NCBI RefSeq assembly: GCF_038051945.1 | Contig: NZ_CP150302.1 | Coordinates: 1,116,001-1,180,000 of the forward strand | Origin: Paenibacillus sp. FSL H3-0469 | GTDB lineage: Bacteria; Bacillota; Bacilli; Paenibacillales; Paenibacillaceae | Direction of reading: 5' to 3' | DNA length: 64,000 nt | Program-made: the position numbers and the translations under genes | Shown: piece by piece, positions 52,004-60,739 of the stretch | How positions within the stretch are numbered: position 1 is the stretch's first letter | Layout: every line of letters begins with the position of its first letter | The notes under the pieces: generated by a model | What the model was told of the DNA's origin: nothing | What the model saw: only the letters and a program-made list of their open reading frames with translations | Database searches by the model: none

Positions 52004-52059
52004 AAAAAGCAAAACCGCCGTCTGCGCTTGAAAGATACGCACAGCGGCGGTTTTGCTTT
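52004..52059. terminator. bidirectional terminator
   Basis: AAAAGCAAAACCGCCG and CGGCGGTTTTGCTTTT arms with T-runs on both strands, between the convergent coat-protein and DUF1349 genes. Confidence 0.9.
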
Positions 52060-52072
52060 TGTCCGGAAAAAT

Positions 52073-52672
52073 CTATACGATTGGCGGGTCTGTATGAACA
52101 TCTGCATCGGGTACTGTAGCTGCCCAGCGTGTGAAGGTAACGTGAAAGCCGGCCCGCGTTGGAGCGCACAGGAACGGTCCCGCTTGGGTGCCATTCTCAT
52201 ACGGGAACCGGGCAACACGGATAGTCCGCCATGGATGATTCTCTGTTCGCGCTCTGAGGATTACCGCATCCTTCATCCGCGAAGCCCGGAGGGTAACCAC
52301 CTCGCCCTTCCATTCGGGAACAGGGGACAATGACCAGTCAGAGTAACCGTCCGTCACAACTGCACCTATATGAGGAACACCGTCATTCAGCTCAATACCG
52401 GCCTTGATCCATTGCTCGCCGCTGTGCCATAGCATAATGCCTGCCTGGTCATACAGCTCCGTGAACCCGTCCAGCGCGAAGCTGATCTCTACCGCCTCTG
52501 CCGTATTCCAGGGGGCAAGCAGCGCATGACCGTTGTCATGCTGGAAGCCGTACATCGTCTTTTCCCAGTAATCGCTGCCCTCCGCTGCAAGGGTCACCAG
52601 TTGACCGTCCACGGTCCTGCTTGACACCGGTTCATTGCTCCATACTCCATCCTGCCACTCTATGAATCTCAT
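52073..52672 (-). CDS. DUF1349 protein, concanavalin-like fold
   Basis: 199 residues. EISFALDGFTELYDQAGIMLWHSGEQWIKAGIELNDGVPHIGAVVTDGYSDWS (about 62-115) is the DUF1349 core, a beta-sandwich found in proteins that bind or act on sugars. Its ATG overlaps the stop of the MFS gene upstream by one base (TAATG), so they are coupled. Substrate unknown; a sugar-related job is likely from the family. Confidence 0.86.
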   Translation of the reverse strand: MRFIEWQDGVWSNEPVSSRTVDGQLVTLAAEGSDYWEKTMYGFQHDNGHALLAPWNTAEAVEISFALDGFTELYDQAGIMLWHSGEQWIKAGIELNDGVPHIGAVVTDGYSDWSLSPVPEWKGEVVTLRASRMKDAVILRARTENHPWRTIRVARFPYENGTQAGPFLCAPTRAGFHVTFTRWAATVPDADVHTDPPIV

Positions 52673-53880
52673 TACAGGTTCACCTCTCCTTGTCGTTTGC
52701 TCATCATCCTATTAATGATTTCAGAGCTTACTATCATCACTATGATATACCCGATCATTGCCGGCGGGAGAATCATGAAGGTGCTCCGCGCCGCCGCCCA
52801 GCCCAACAATGGAGGCAGAAACGCACCGCCGGTGTAAGCCAAGGCCATCTGATACCCCATAATCTTCTGCGAATTCTCCGCTCCGAACCGGGCGGGCGTC
52901 TCATGCAGCATGCAGGGGAAGATCGGTGCCGAGCCGAGGCCAATCAGAATAAAAGCGACCAGTGAATATACCGCCGGAAGCGGCAAGGCCAGCAGCAGCG
53001 CACCACCGAGTGAAATCGCCAGCCCGCCGCGAATCAGCGTACGGTTGCTGAAGCGGAAGGTAATGAAGCCGGTGATCAGCCGCCCGGCCGTGATTCCGCC
53101 ATAATAGAGCGAGACCCATCCGGCGGCAGTTGCCGGGGATACTTCCTTTACGTTGACCAAATAGCTGCTGCCCCATAGCCCCACCGTGGCTTCTACTCCG
53201 CAATAGAACAGAAAGGTAAGCATCGCCAGCTTCACGCCTTTGATCCGCAGCACCTTACCCTCAGCGGGAACGGCCGCAGGCCGGGAATCTGCCTTCTCAG
53301 ACATCCCAACAGGCTGCTGTCCGCCCCGTTTGCTTACCTTTGTCCACAGCGGCAGACTGAAAAACAGTACCACGACTAGTGCGAACTGAATCATGCTGAC
53401 CGCGAAAAACCCTGTTCTCCAAGACTCGCCATTCGCAATATACCGCGACATCAGGATCGGCCCCAGCATAGCCCCTATCCCCCAGAAACAGTGCAGCCAG
53501 CTCATATGATGCGCTTTGTAATGAGTCGCCACATAATTATTCAACCCTGTATCAATCGAACCGGCCCCCAGACCGAGCGGCAAGGCCAGCAGAGCCACCC
53601 ACAAGGCGGAAGAGGAATAGGAGAAACCGAGCAGGGCCAGAGCCGTTACCGCCACGCTGATAAAAGTAACCATTCCCGTTCCGAGCCGCTTCAGCACCAC
53701 ACTGCTGGCCAAGCTTGAGATAATCGTGCCGGCGACCACTATCATCGACAGCAGTCCGGCCAGCTCGACCGGCGCCCCGAAGTCCAGCCGGATAACCGGC
53801 CAGGCTGCGCCAAGCATCGAATCCGGCAGTCCCAGGCTGATGAACGCCAGATAAATAATAATTAAGAATACTGTTGCCAT
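52672..53880 (-). CDS. MFS transporter, FucP-like
   Basis: 402 residues with about twelve membrane helices in two halves, joined by a loop rich in Lys/Gln/Gly/Pro (about 185-215). GMVTFISVAVTALALLGF and TGLNNYVATHYKAHHMSWLHCFWGIGAMLGP are typical of the sugar/fucose-permease group. GGGGG precedes the ATG. Coupled to DUF1349, so the pair may take up and process a sugar. Substrate not decidable. Confidence 0.88.
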   Translation of the reverse strand: MATVFLIIIYLAFISLGLPDSMLGAAWPVIRLDFGAPVELAGLLSMIVVAGTIISSLASSVVLKRLGTGMVTFISVAVTALALLGFSYSSSALWVALLALPLGLGAGSIDTGLNNYVATHYKAHHMSWLHCFWGIGAMLGPILMSRYIANGESWRTGFFAVSMIQFALVVVLFFSLPLWTKVSKRGGQQPVGMSEKADSRPAAVPAEGKVLRIKGVKLAMLTFLFYCGVEATVGLWGSSYLVNVKEVSPATAAGWVSLYYGGITAGRLITGFITFRFSNRTLIRGGLAISLGGALLLALPLPAVYSLVAFILIGLGSAPIFPCMLHETPARFGAENSQKIMGYQMALAYTGGAFLPPLLGWAAARSTFMILPPAMIGYIIVMIVSSEIINRMMSKRQGEVNL

Positions 53881-54044
53881 GCTACCCCCGCCTAACCTTC
53901 TAATGGTTGCTGAACTCCTCCACCTGTAGCGGTGGCGGCTTGACCTCGAAGCTACTTTTTAACTGTCTGTCGCCTCGTTACTATATTACTTTATAAAAGT
54001 ATTATACTAAATAGTTTTTTCGGGTTACTTGAAGCAGCAAATAG

Positions 54045-54067
54045 CCCGGCAGAGTGACTCTGCCGGG
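54045..54067. terminator. short GC hairpin between MFS and oxidoreductase genes
   Basis: CCCGGCAGAGT and ACTCTGCCGGG arms; the T-run after it is weak on the minus strand. Could terminate the oxidoreductase operon. Confidence 0.55.
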
Positions 54068-54130
54068 CGGGTACTAACTTTAGCTGTTGCGTATGCTTAA
54101 GAATGCTAAGCTTCCAATAGATTCTGCACC

Positions 54131-56437
54131 TTACAAGTCAGGATGCTCATGCTTAGCTTTGAGGCGGCTCCAGCGGCGCTGAACTTCACCCTCGAAGCTG
54201 CGCAGAGCCGGTTCATTCTCCGGCTTCAGCAAATGGCGGGTCTTGCCCATTGTCTTCAGCCAGGCGGATACTTCTATCCGTTTGTCCTTATCTTCCGGGT
54301 TATAGGTGATATTGGTAATTCCCTGCTCTACTTCATAGAGCGGGAAGAAGCAGGATTCGACAGCCAGGGACACGATATCTGTGCCGTCCTTGTCGTCGCT
54401 CATCCAGTTCAGCGGACAGGCAATGAGAATCTTGCCGTAGACCAGACCTTCATTCTGCGCATACCACTGGGCCTTCGCCGCTTTCTTCAGCATATCCTGC
54501 GGATAAGCTTCACAGCCGGTGAAGACATAAGGAATGTTGGTAGCCGCCATAATCTGCGCTGTATCCTTGTGCTGGGTCACCTTGCCCTGCTGGGTTTTGC
54601 CGATGCTTGAGGTGGAAGTCCGGTGTCCGAGTGGTGTCGAATAGGACTGCTGCGCCCCTGTATTCATATATCCTTCGTTATCATATTCCACAATGATCAT
54701 CTTGTGGCCGCGCAGCGCTGCACCGATCGCAGGCCCCATCCCGATGTCCATCCCGCCGTCGCCGGTAACCATAACGAACGTGAAGTCTTCCTTCAGCCCC
54801 AGCCCGTCAAGCTCACCGCGGCGTTTGCGTTCCCAGAACATCTCAACCACACCGGACAGCGTAGCTGCGCCGTTCTGGAACAGATTGTGGATGAACGTCG
54901 ATTTATGGGAGGAATACGGATATCCGGTAGTCGTTACCATCGCGCAGCCGGTGTGGTAGAGTGCTACGATATCGCCTTCGATCCCTTTGAAGAACAGCTC
55001 CAGCCCGGAGAAAATCCCGCAGCCCGGACATGCGCCGTGCCCTGGAGATAGACGTCTCGGCTTCTTCATCAGCGAACGGACCGGCGGAACTCTGACACTC
55101 AGCTTGCCAGTCTCTTCGTTCCGGGTTACCGTGATCAGGCCGGTCTTCAGCTTATCGAAGTCCATCGGCTTCAAGAGGCGCTTCGGCGCATTCTCCGGCG
55201 CTCCCGGATTATGGCCATAGTAATCGAACGGAATCTCTACACGGTCCGCAACAACGGCATCCATAGCCAACTGGAAGAAGTGATGCCCGTCCTCGGCATA
55301 GAAGTCTTTACCGCCTAGTCCGTAGATCCGGCTGATCACCTTAGTCGTTGTATTGCCGTAAGTGAACAGTGCAGCCTTAATCTCGTTCACCATGTTACCG
55401 CCGTGTCCGCCAACCGAATCGGCACGGTCACCTACAGTAATGGCTTTGACATGCTTCAGTGCTTCAGCAATCTGCTTCTGCGGGAACGGACGGATCATGT
55501 TCGGGGAGATTGCCCCTGCCTTGATTCCCTGCTCACGGAGCTGATCCACTACGTCCTTAATAATCTCCGAAGCCGAGTTCATCAGGAAGACAGCAACATC
55601 GGCATCCTCCATCCGGTACTGCTCGATCATCTCATAATGGCGTCCGGTCAGCTCTGCGAATTCCTGGGCAATTTCTTCAAAGACTTCACCCGCATTGTAC
55701 ATCGCAACGGATTGCTGATATCGGTTGTTGATGTAATCCGGTTCATTCATGTAAGGCCCCACAGTGACCGGGTTATTGCGGTCAAGGGTATCGGTAAAGC
55801 CTGCAGGCGGCTGTTCGCCAACGAACTTATGAACATCCTCACGATGGGCAAAAGCCTGCACCCGGCGCTTCTGGTGCGAAGTGAAGTAACCGTCAGAGGC
55901 CACCATCACCGGCAGCCGGACCTTGGCGTGTTCCGCCAGCTTCAGCGCCATCAGGTTCATATCATAGACCGACTGCGGATCACGGCACATCAGGATCGGC
56001 CAGCCGGTGTTCAGGGCAAAATACAGATCGGAATGGTCTCCGTGAATATTCAGCGGTCCCGAGATCGAACGGCAGACCAGATTCATGACCATCGGCATCC
56101 GCGTACCTGCTTGTACAGGCAATTGCTCCAGCATGAACATGTACCCTTGAGCGCTCGTTGCATTAAATACACGACCGCCTGCTGTCGAAGCACCGTAGCA
56201 GATCCCTGCAGAGCTGTGCTCGCCATCGGACGGTACCAGCATAATATCGTGCTGGCCGCTGGCCTTCATCGTATCGAGGAACTGGGCCACCTCAGTCGAT
56301 GGGGAGATCGGGAAATAACCCATGACATGATAGTTAATCTGATGCGCGGCATAGGCCGCCATTTCATTGCCGGACTCGTATAGGAATTTCTGCTCCACCT
56401 TGGCGGAGCCTAGTTCTTTTTCATAATCAATAGCCAC
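54131..56437 (-). CDS. fused alpha-beta subunit, 2-oxoacid:ferredoxin oxidoreductase
   Basis: 768 residues from GTG at 56437 (GGTGG 8 nt upstream). N-terminal two-thirds is the alpha subunit (YFPISPSTEVAQFLD near 50, HGDHSDLYFALNTGWPIL near 132); the C-terminal third is the beta subunit, with HGACPGCG near 467, TPP-binding GDGGMDIGMGPAIGA near 559 and Asn in YMNTG. The two normally separate chains are joined in one protein. It decarboxylates 2-oxoacids (pyruvate or another) and passes electrons to ferredoxin. The gamma-delta partner is 26 bp upstream. Confidence 0.92.
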   Translation of the reverse strand: MAIDYEKELGSAKVEQKFLYESGNEMAAYAAHQINYHVMGYFPISPSTEVAQFLDTMKASGQHDIMLVPSDGEHSSAGICYGASTAGGRVFNATSAQGYMFMLEQLPVQAGTRMPMVMNLVCRSISGPLNIHGDHSDLYFALNTGWPILMCRDPQSVYDMNLMALKLAEHAKVRLPVMVASDGYFTSHQKRRVQAFAHREDVHKFVGEQPPAGFTDTLDRNNPVTVGPYMNEPDYINNRYQQSVAMYNAGEVFEEIAQEFAELTGRHYEMIEQYRMEDADVAVFLMNSASEIIKDVVDQLREQGIKAGAISPNMIRPFPQKQIAEALKHVKAITVGDRADSVGGHGGNMVNEIKAALFTYGNTTTKVISRIYGLGGKDFYAEDGHHFFQLAMDAVVADRVEIPFDYYGHNPGAPENAPKRLLKPMDFDKLKTGLITVTRNEETGKLSVRVPPVRSLMKKPRRLSPGHGACPGCGIFSGLELFFKGIEGDIVALYHTGCAMVTTTGYPYSSHKSTFIHNLFQNGAATLSGVVEMFWERKRRGELDGLGLKEDFTFVMVTGDGGMDIGMGPAIGAALRGHKMIIVEYDNEGYMNTGAQQSYSTPLGHRTSTSSIGKTQQGKVTQHKDTAQIMAATNIPYVFTGCEAYPQDMLKKAAKAQWYAQNEGLVYGKILIACPLNWMSDDKDGTDIVSLAVESCFFPLYEVEQGITNITYNPEDKDKRIEVSAWLKTMGKTRHLLKPENEPALRSFEGEVQRRWSRLKAKHEHPDL

Positions 56438-56463
56438 AATGTATTCCACCTTTCTTCCGGGTT

Positions 56464-57480
56464 TTAGACTGGAGTTACCAGATCGAACTGATGCTTCACG
56501 GTATGGCTGTCTGCGAAGCCTTCCTTCTCTCTCATGCTGGATAATGCTGAGGTCGGGCAGGCACCGATACATTTCAGGCAGCCTTTACAGTACTGGTAGT
56601 CAATACCAAGCAGGAACATCTGCGAACGGCCCTTGCGGTCCAGGCGCTCTTCCCACACGAAGCACTGGTCAGGACATACCGTGTCACACTGTGCGCAGTT
56701 GATGCAGGACTCCATCTCAAAGACCGGAAGCATACCGGAACGGGAGATGCTGAGGTTCTTCAGGAAGCTGCCGCCTGGATTCGTGATCGTTCCGCCCATC
56801 GGCTGAGTCTCATAACCGAGAGCCGAGATATCGGAACGGACATATTCAGGCATCGTATCACAAGCAGCCAGCTCAAACTGCATGAATTTCACTTCATTGT
56901 AGCCGCGCTCGAAGGTGGTGATAGCCGACTGGACGGCCTGCGGATATTTTTTGCCGAGGGACTTCTCAATGACGCCCTTCATAATATCTGTGTCCAGGAA
57001 CGGGCAGAGCCGGAAAAGCGCCCCCAGCATGGCCATATTGACGCGGTTCTTCTCCTTGAGTGCGATGCTGGTAGCATCGATCACTGCAATCGTGCCGGCC
57101 TTCATCTTCAGCAGCTCTCTGAGTTCTTCCGGCGTCTTGGCCGAGTTCACAAGAACGGTGCTGTGTTCATGAATTCCGCTGGTTACATTAACGGTCTTGG
57201 CAAGTGCTTCGTGAAATACCCCTACAACATGCGGACGCTCGACCGGGGAAGTATCGCGGATATGGGTATCCATATCACAGAAACGGATGTGAGCCTTAAC
57301 CGCAGACCCCTTCTTCTCCGAACCGTACGATGAGAAGCTGACGCCGTTAAGCCCTGCGCCGACCACTCCTGCTTCCGCCAGCATTTTACCTGCCAGGTTC
57401 GCGCCCAGGCCTCCAATGGACTCCAGACGAATCTCAAAGAATCCCAGCTCATTTACTATTGGCAATTGTACCACCGACAT
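56464..57480 (-). CDS. fused gamma-delta subunit, 2-oxoacid:ferredoxin oxidoreductase
   Basis: 338 residues from ATG at 57480. N-terminal gamma domain GFFEIRLESIGGLGANLAGKML near 13 and VSFSSYGSEKKGSA near 47. C-terminal ferredoxin with two 4Fe-4S clusters: CINCAQCDTVCPDQC near 255 and CKGCLKCIGACP near 293. So delta is also fused. The two genes form one operon and would make a compact version of the four-chain enzyme. The 520-bp gap before it has no promoter I can point to. Confidence 0.9.
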   Translation of the reverse strand: MSVVQLPIVNELGFFEIRLESIGGLGANLAGKMLAEAGVVGAGLNGVSFSSYGSEKKGSAVKAHIRFCDMDTHIRDTSPVERPHVVGVFHEALAKTVNVTSGIHEHSTVLVNSAKTPEELRELLKMKAGTIAVIDATSIALKEKNRVNMAMLGALFRLCPFLDTDIMKGVIEKSLGKKYPQAVQSAITTFERGYNEVKFMQFELAACDTMPEYVRSDISALGYETQPMGGTITNPGGSFLKNLSISRSGMLPVFEMESCINCAQCDTVCPDQCFVWEERLDRKGRSQMFLLGIDYQYCKGCLKCIGACPTSALSSMREKEGFADSHTVKHQFDLVTPV

Positions 57481-57958
57481 AACCCCTTTCTTAGTACATC
57501 CTTTTGACTTTTTTAAGCGATTGTAACTTGATTTTGCAAGCCGCGAAGTGACATATCTTGCATTTTCCACGCTCAGGAAATCACAATTCTTTATAGATTT
57601 ATGCAGGTTTCTTTATACGCGACAGTGCGGTGTTATTTCAATAGAAGGAAAGCTTCCATGAAAACGACAAAATGTGAAGATTCTGTGTAATTCCGCACTT
57701 TCCTAAGCAAGCTGTGGATGAGATGTCATCCTTAATTTAGCAATAAAATTAAAAATTAAGATGTTAAAAATATCACAGAAATTCGCGTAATGCACAGCAT
57801 CGTCAATGATCTTCATCCCTTTTTGAAACAACATCTATTCTAATGGTTCAGTACATTGATAAGAGATTTGTAAAAGGGAGTTTTTGTACCTTGTTCAAGG
57901 GGGATTTATAATCAAGAGTCGATGTAACTGTAAAAGAATACGTAGGTTAGCAAACGAA
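57481..57958. other. AT-rich gap upstream of the oxidoreductase operon
   Basis: No ORF with a start and ribosome-binding site was seen. Notable features are low GC, several T/A runs, and TTGCAAGC near 57531. Possibly a leader or a regulatory region for the oxidoreductase; no specific operator found. Confidence 0.4.
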
Positions 57959-57989
57959 AAAGAGCACCCCTTTAATCGAGATGCCCTTT
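57959..57989 (-). terminator. terminator of the secreted orphan gene
   Basis: AAAGGGCA and TGCTCTTT arms (minus strand, one G-T pair) then TTTTT. Confidence 0.65.
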
Positions 57990-58002
57990 AACTTTCAATG
58001 TA

Positions 58003-58509
58003 TTAAATTGGAAGTGCAAAAAATACAAAATGGTAAGCCGACATATTCGGGTTATTGGGTGAATCAACTCTTACGTATACCGTTGCTCCCGGGGCAATGA
58101 CCATATTAGCAAAATTTTGTCTTTCCGCTGTATTTGCTTGATCGAGATAAATAGGACCAGTGTCACCCCAGCCCTCCTTTTTTATGATAACTGCCGCTCT
58201 AGTGGGTCCATTGCCTGGGAAGCCTCCCACTAATGCACTAGCCCGTAAATAGTTTGGCGTAGTGTTGGTCCATTTAAACCAATCTTGTTCTGTTCCATTT
58301 TGAATAAAAAGATCATAGGTTACTCCCCCTAAGACCCCACCTTCTCCATTCAAAATTAAACTTATTGCAGTAGACTCACTATCCCCAACTCCAACCGATG
58401 CAGGAGAAACTTCCACTGATTGTACATTTTCTTCGGCAAATGCGGAAGCCGATGGAATCAATACAACAGCAGAGATAAGAAGAACAGACAGAAACTTTTT
58501 AATTTTCAC
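58003..58509 (-). CDS. secreted protein of unknown function
   Basis: 168 residues from GTG at 58509 (GGCGGAAG upstream). Signal peptide MKIKKFLSVLLISAVVLIPSASAFA then EEN; the mature part has Gly/Asn/Thr-rich segments (GVTYDLFIQNGTEQDWFKWTN near 80, MVIAPGATVYVRVDSPNNPN near 135) suggesting a beta-sandwich. AT-rich compared with neighbours. It has its own terminator. Not matched to any family by eye. Confidence 0.68.
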   Translation of the reverse strand: MKIKKFLSVLLISAVVLIPSASAFAEENVQSVEVSPASVGVGDSESTAISLILNGEGGVLGGVTYDLFIQNGTEQDWFKWTNTTPNYLRASALVGGFPGNGPTRAAVIIKKEGWGDTGPIYLDQANTAERQNFANMVIAPGATVYVRVDSPNNPNMSAYHFVFFALPI

Positions 58510-58770
58510 AATTCTTCCGCCTTTCCAAGCATTGTTAATCGGCCGATTACATCTTAAATAATACATCTACCCCTTTATTATTTATATAGTACATAAGTTG
58601 TTAAATAATATATATTTATGGATGATTATTTTGTAGTATTTTGTTATATTATTGCATTAAATATTACTTATTGTCATATTTATCTTTTCACGCATATTCA
58701 ATGCAGGGACAAAGTCTGACATATGAAGGCATAAGATAAACGTCCTCACCGACCGGTTGCTTGGAGCCGC

Positions 58771-58975
58771 ATTGTTGCACATCTTGCAGGATTCCTCTAA
58801 AAATGTTACGGGCTACGCTACATTGTTGCATCATTTGCAGGAATTCTGGTGTTTAGTGCAAGTTAGCGCGGGCTTTGTTGCATTTCATGCATGATTTCAG
58901 CATTTGGCGCTTCTAATGGGTAGTATTGCTGCACTTCATGCAGGATTTCTCTCAAATGTTACGGGCTGCCGATTA
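58771..58975. repeat. about 51-bp degenerate tandem repeat, four copies
   Basis: Units start near 58771, 58822, 58874 and 58924, each with TTG(T/C)TGCA-N4-7-TGCA(G/T)GATT or GGATTC, giving TGCA...TGCA pairs. Spacing 51, 52, 50. Different sequence from the arrays at 16728 and 46578 but the same period. Confidence 0.72.
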
Positions 58976-59005
58976 TGGAGCCCGTCCTTTATCGCAGCAG
59001 CACCG

Positions 59006-59085
59006 ATTGTACTCGGATTTCCGCATACATTTCGGCCACTTCCTTCGTAGCAGCACATTGTGTTCAGTTTTTCATATACATTCCG
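59006..59085. repeat. two units of the AATGTATT/CATACAT element
   Basis: ATTGTACTCGGATTTCCGCATACAT (59006) and ATTGTGTTCAGTTTTTCATATACAT (59057), 51 bp apart; related to 16728-17018 and 46845-46922. Confidence 0.75.
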
Positions 59086-59117
59086 GAAGAAAATCATAAT
59101 TCCTAAACAACAAAAAA

Positions 59118-59149
59118 AGCAGCTTCACCGATTTACACCGGGAAGCTGC
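59118..59149 (-). terminator. intrinsic terminator of the GH8 gene
   Basis: GCAGCTTC and GAAGCTGC arms followed by T7 on the minus strand. Confidence 0.85.
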
Positions 59150-59159
59150 CGGGGAGTGC

Positions 59160-60389
59160 CTAGTAAGTCCACCAGTTGCCTGACATAACAATCATCGAGA
59201 ACAGCTTAATACTGTCTTCATAGTAATCCTCTGCTGCGCTGCTGGCCGTATGGCTCCAGAGCGAGTTCAGCCAGCTCTGATTGGCGGAGGAGGTCATGGC
59301 GCTTACACCGAAGGGGGCATAGAACGCGCCGCTGTTATAGCTGCCGAAGGTGGTTCCGTTCAGCTTGTAGCCATCTTTGATGTTCCCCGGTGTACTGCTA
59401 ACTTTGGTCTTGATCCAGCTGTTCAGCTGATTCAGCTGGGCTAAGGCCCGGTTATCGCCTGTCAGCAGATAATCGGTGGCGATCCGCCACGGTGTACGGC
59501 AGGAATTATAATTATAGTTGCCGTCGTTGGCATCCTCCAGGAAATTCGCGGCGGCTGGCTTATAGGTATTGCTGGAGTAAACTACGAAGTCCGGCAGCAG
59601 GCCGGTGGTTGAGCTATAGCCGGTATAGAGGCTATTAATAATCGTGTAGGTCTTGTTCGTTACATTCTGCCAGCGGGCATCCCCGGTAGCGGTCTGGAAA
59701 GCCTTCAAGTGATTCAGCATGAAGTCTGAAGGCCGGGTAGCCGTATTGTATGAACCGCTATTCGCCCAGTCTCCAAGACGGATTGTCCACTGAGTCTGAT
59801 TAATCTCCTTATCCATGATGGCGTTAATCATGTTTGTTGCTGCCTGCAAATAGTTGACGGTTCCGCTGCTTCCCCATTGCTTGTGGGCCAGCAGCAGCGA
59901 GAAGGCAATATCCATATCACCGTCGGTTGCGGAGTCTTGTCCTTCTATATTCTGGAAGCTGCTGTTCTGTTTCCATGACATCAGATAGGGATTGATGGCG
60001 CTTGGATGTGCTGTGTAATAATTGTAGAGTCCGTTATAATAGGTCTGCGCATTCGTGTCATAGCCGGCCATCAGCACAGTGAACAACATGCCATAGCCAT
60101 GCGCTTCGGAGACAGTCTCCCCCGCCGAATTATATTTGACATAATACTTACCGGTCCCGGCCGGCTTGAGATATGTGCCTTTCCATGCATCCCATTTGGT
60201 CTTAACAGCGTTATCCATGACTGTCTGTGTGACATTGTTCGGTTTAATGGTTCCGCTCGTATAGGTGGTGTGCTGCGGGAACGGTTTGTTCACTGCGGCG
60301 AAGACGGACCCGGCAGGCAGGATGAACATTGCCAAACATAGAAGCATCAGACTTTTCCAGTGCAGCTTGCGTTTCCCTTGCTTGTTCAT
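59160..60389 (-). CDS. secreted glycoside hydrolase family 8
   Basis: 409 residues from ATG at 60389, with a signal peptide ending in SVFAAVNKPF. GH8 catalytic features: acid Glu in VSEAHGYGMLF near 87 and Asp in ATDGDMDIAFSLLL near 150; later GDWANSG, PSDFMLNHLKAF and SCRTPWRIATDYLLTG. The family splits beta-1,4-glucans, chitosan or lichenan; which of these cannot be fixed from sequence alone. An AAGCGCTT site upstream suggests carbon control. Confidence 0.92.
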   Translation of the reverse strand: MNKQGKRKLHWKSLMLLCLAMFILPAGSVFAAVNKPFPQHTTYTSGTIKPNNVTQTVMDNAVKTKWDAWKGTYLKPAGTGKYYVKYNSAGETVSEAHGYGMLFTVLMAGYDTNAQTYYNGLYNYYTAHPSAINPYLMSWKQNSSFQNIEGQDSATDGDMDIAFSLLLAHKQWGSSGTVNYLQAATNMINAIMDKEINQTQWTIRLGDWANSGSYNTATRPSDFMLNHLKAFQTATGDARWQNVTNKTYTIINSLYTGYSSTTGLLPDFVVYSSNTYKPAAANFLEDANDGNYNYNSCRTPWRIATDYLLTGDNRALAQLNQLNSWIKTKVSSTPGNIKDGYKLNGTTFGSYNSGAFYAPFGVSAMTSSANQSWLNSLWSHTASSAAEDYYEDSIKLFSMIVMSGNWWTY

Positions 60390-60534
60390 AACCCGTTCAC
60401 TCCTCATCGTTGGGGTGGATACTTCAGAGAATCCATTGTACTTACAAACGGACAGCTGTAGGAAAAGTTCACCTCCTCAATCGGGTGTGGCGGCTACAGA
60501 AGAGAACATAGCGGTTATAATGAGCTGAAGAGTA

Positions 60535-60552
60535 AAATTAAAGCGCTTAAAC
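60535..60552 (-). promoter_or_regulatory. cre-like site upstream of the GH8 gene
   Basis: TTTAAGCGCTTTAAT on the minus strand, a palindromic AAGCGCTT core resembling CcpA cre, about 150 bp before the GH8 start. Confidence 0.4.
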
Positions 60553-60657
60553 TTTTGTTGCAAAAAAACTCTTTCTTCCAAATCTGTTAACTGGAACATT
60601 TTAAATATATGATTTCAGAGACTTGCTGTCAATGAGTAAATGGTCGCTCACACAAAA

Positions 60658-60702
60658 AGCCCCCTCATACCGCCGGGTTCGCACGGCAGGCCTGAGAGGG
60701 CT
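60658..60702 (-). terminator. intrinsic terminator of pncB
   Basis: AGCCCCCTCA and TGAGAGGGCT arms with TTTTTG on the minus strand. Confidence 0.82.
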
Positions 60703-60739
60703 GACTATATTCTGGTTCTAATGAAATTCAGGCCAGATT

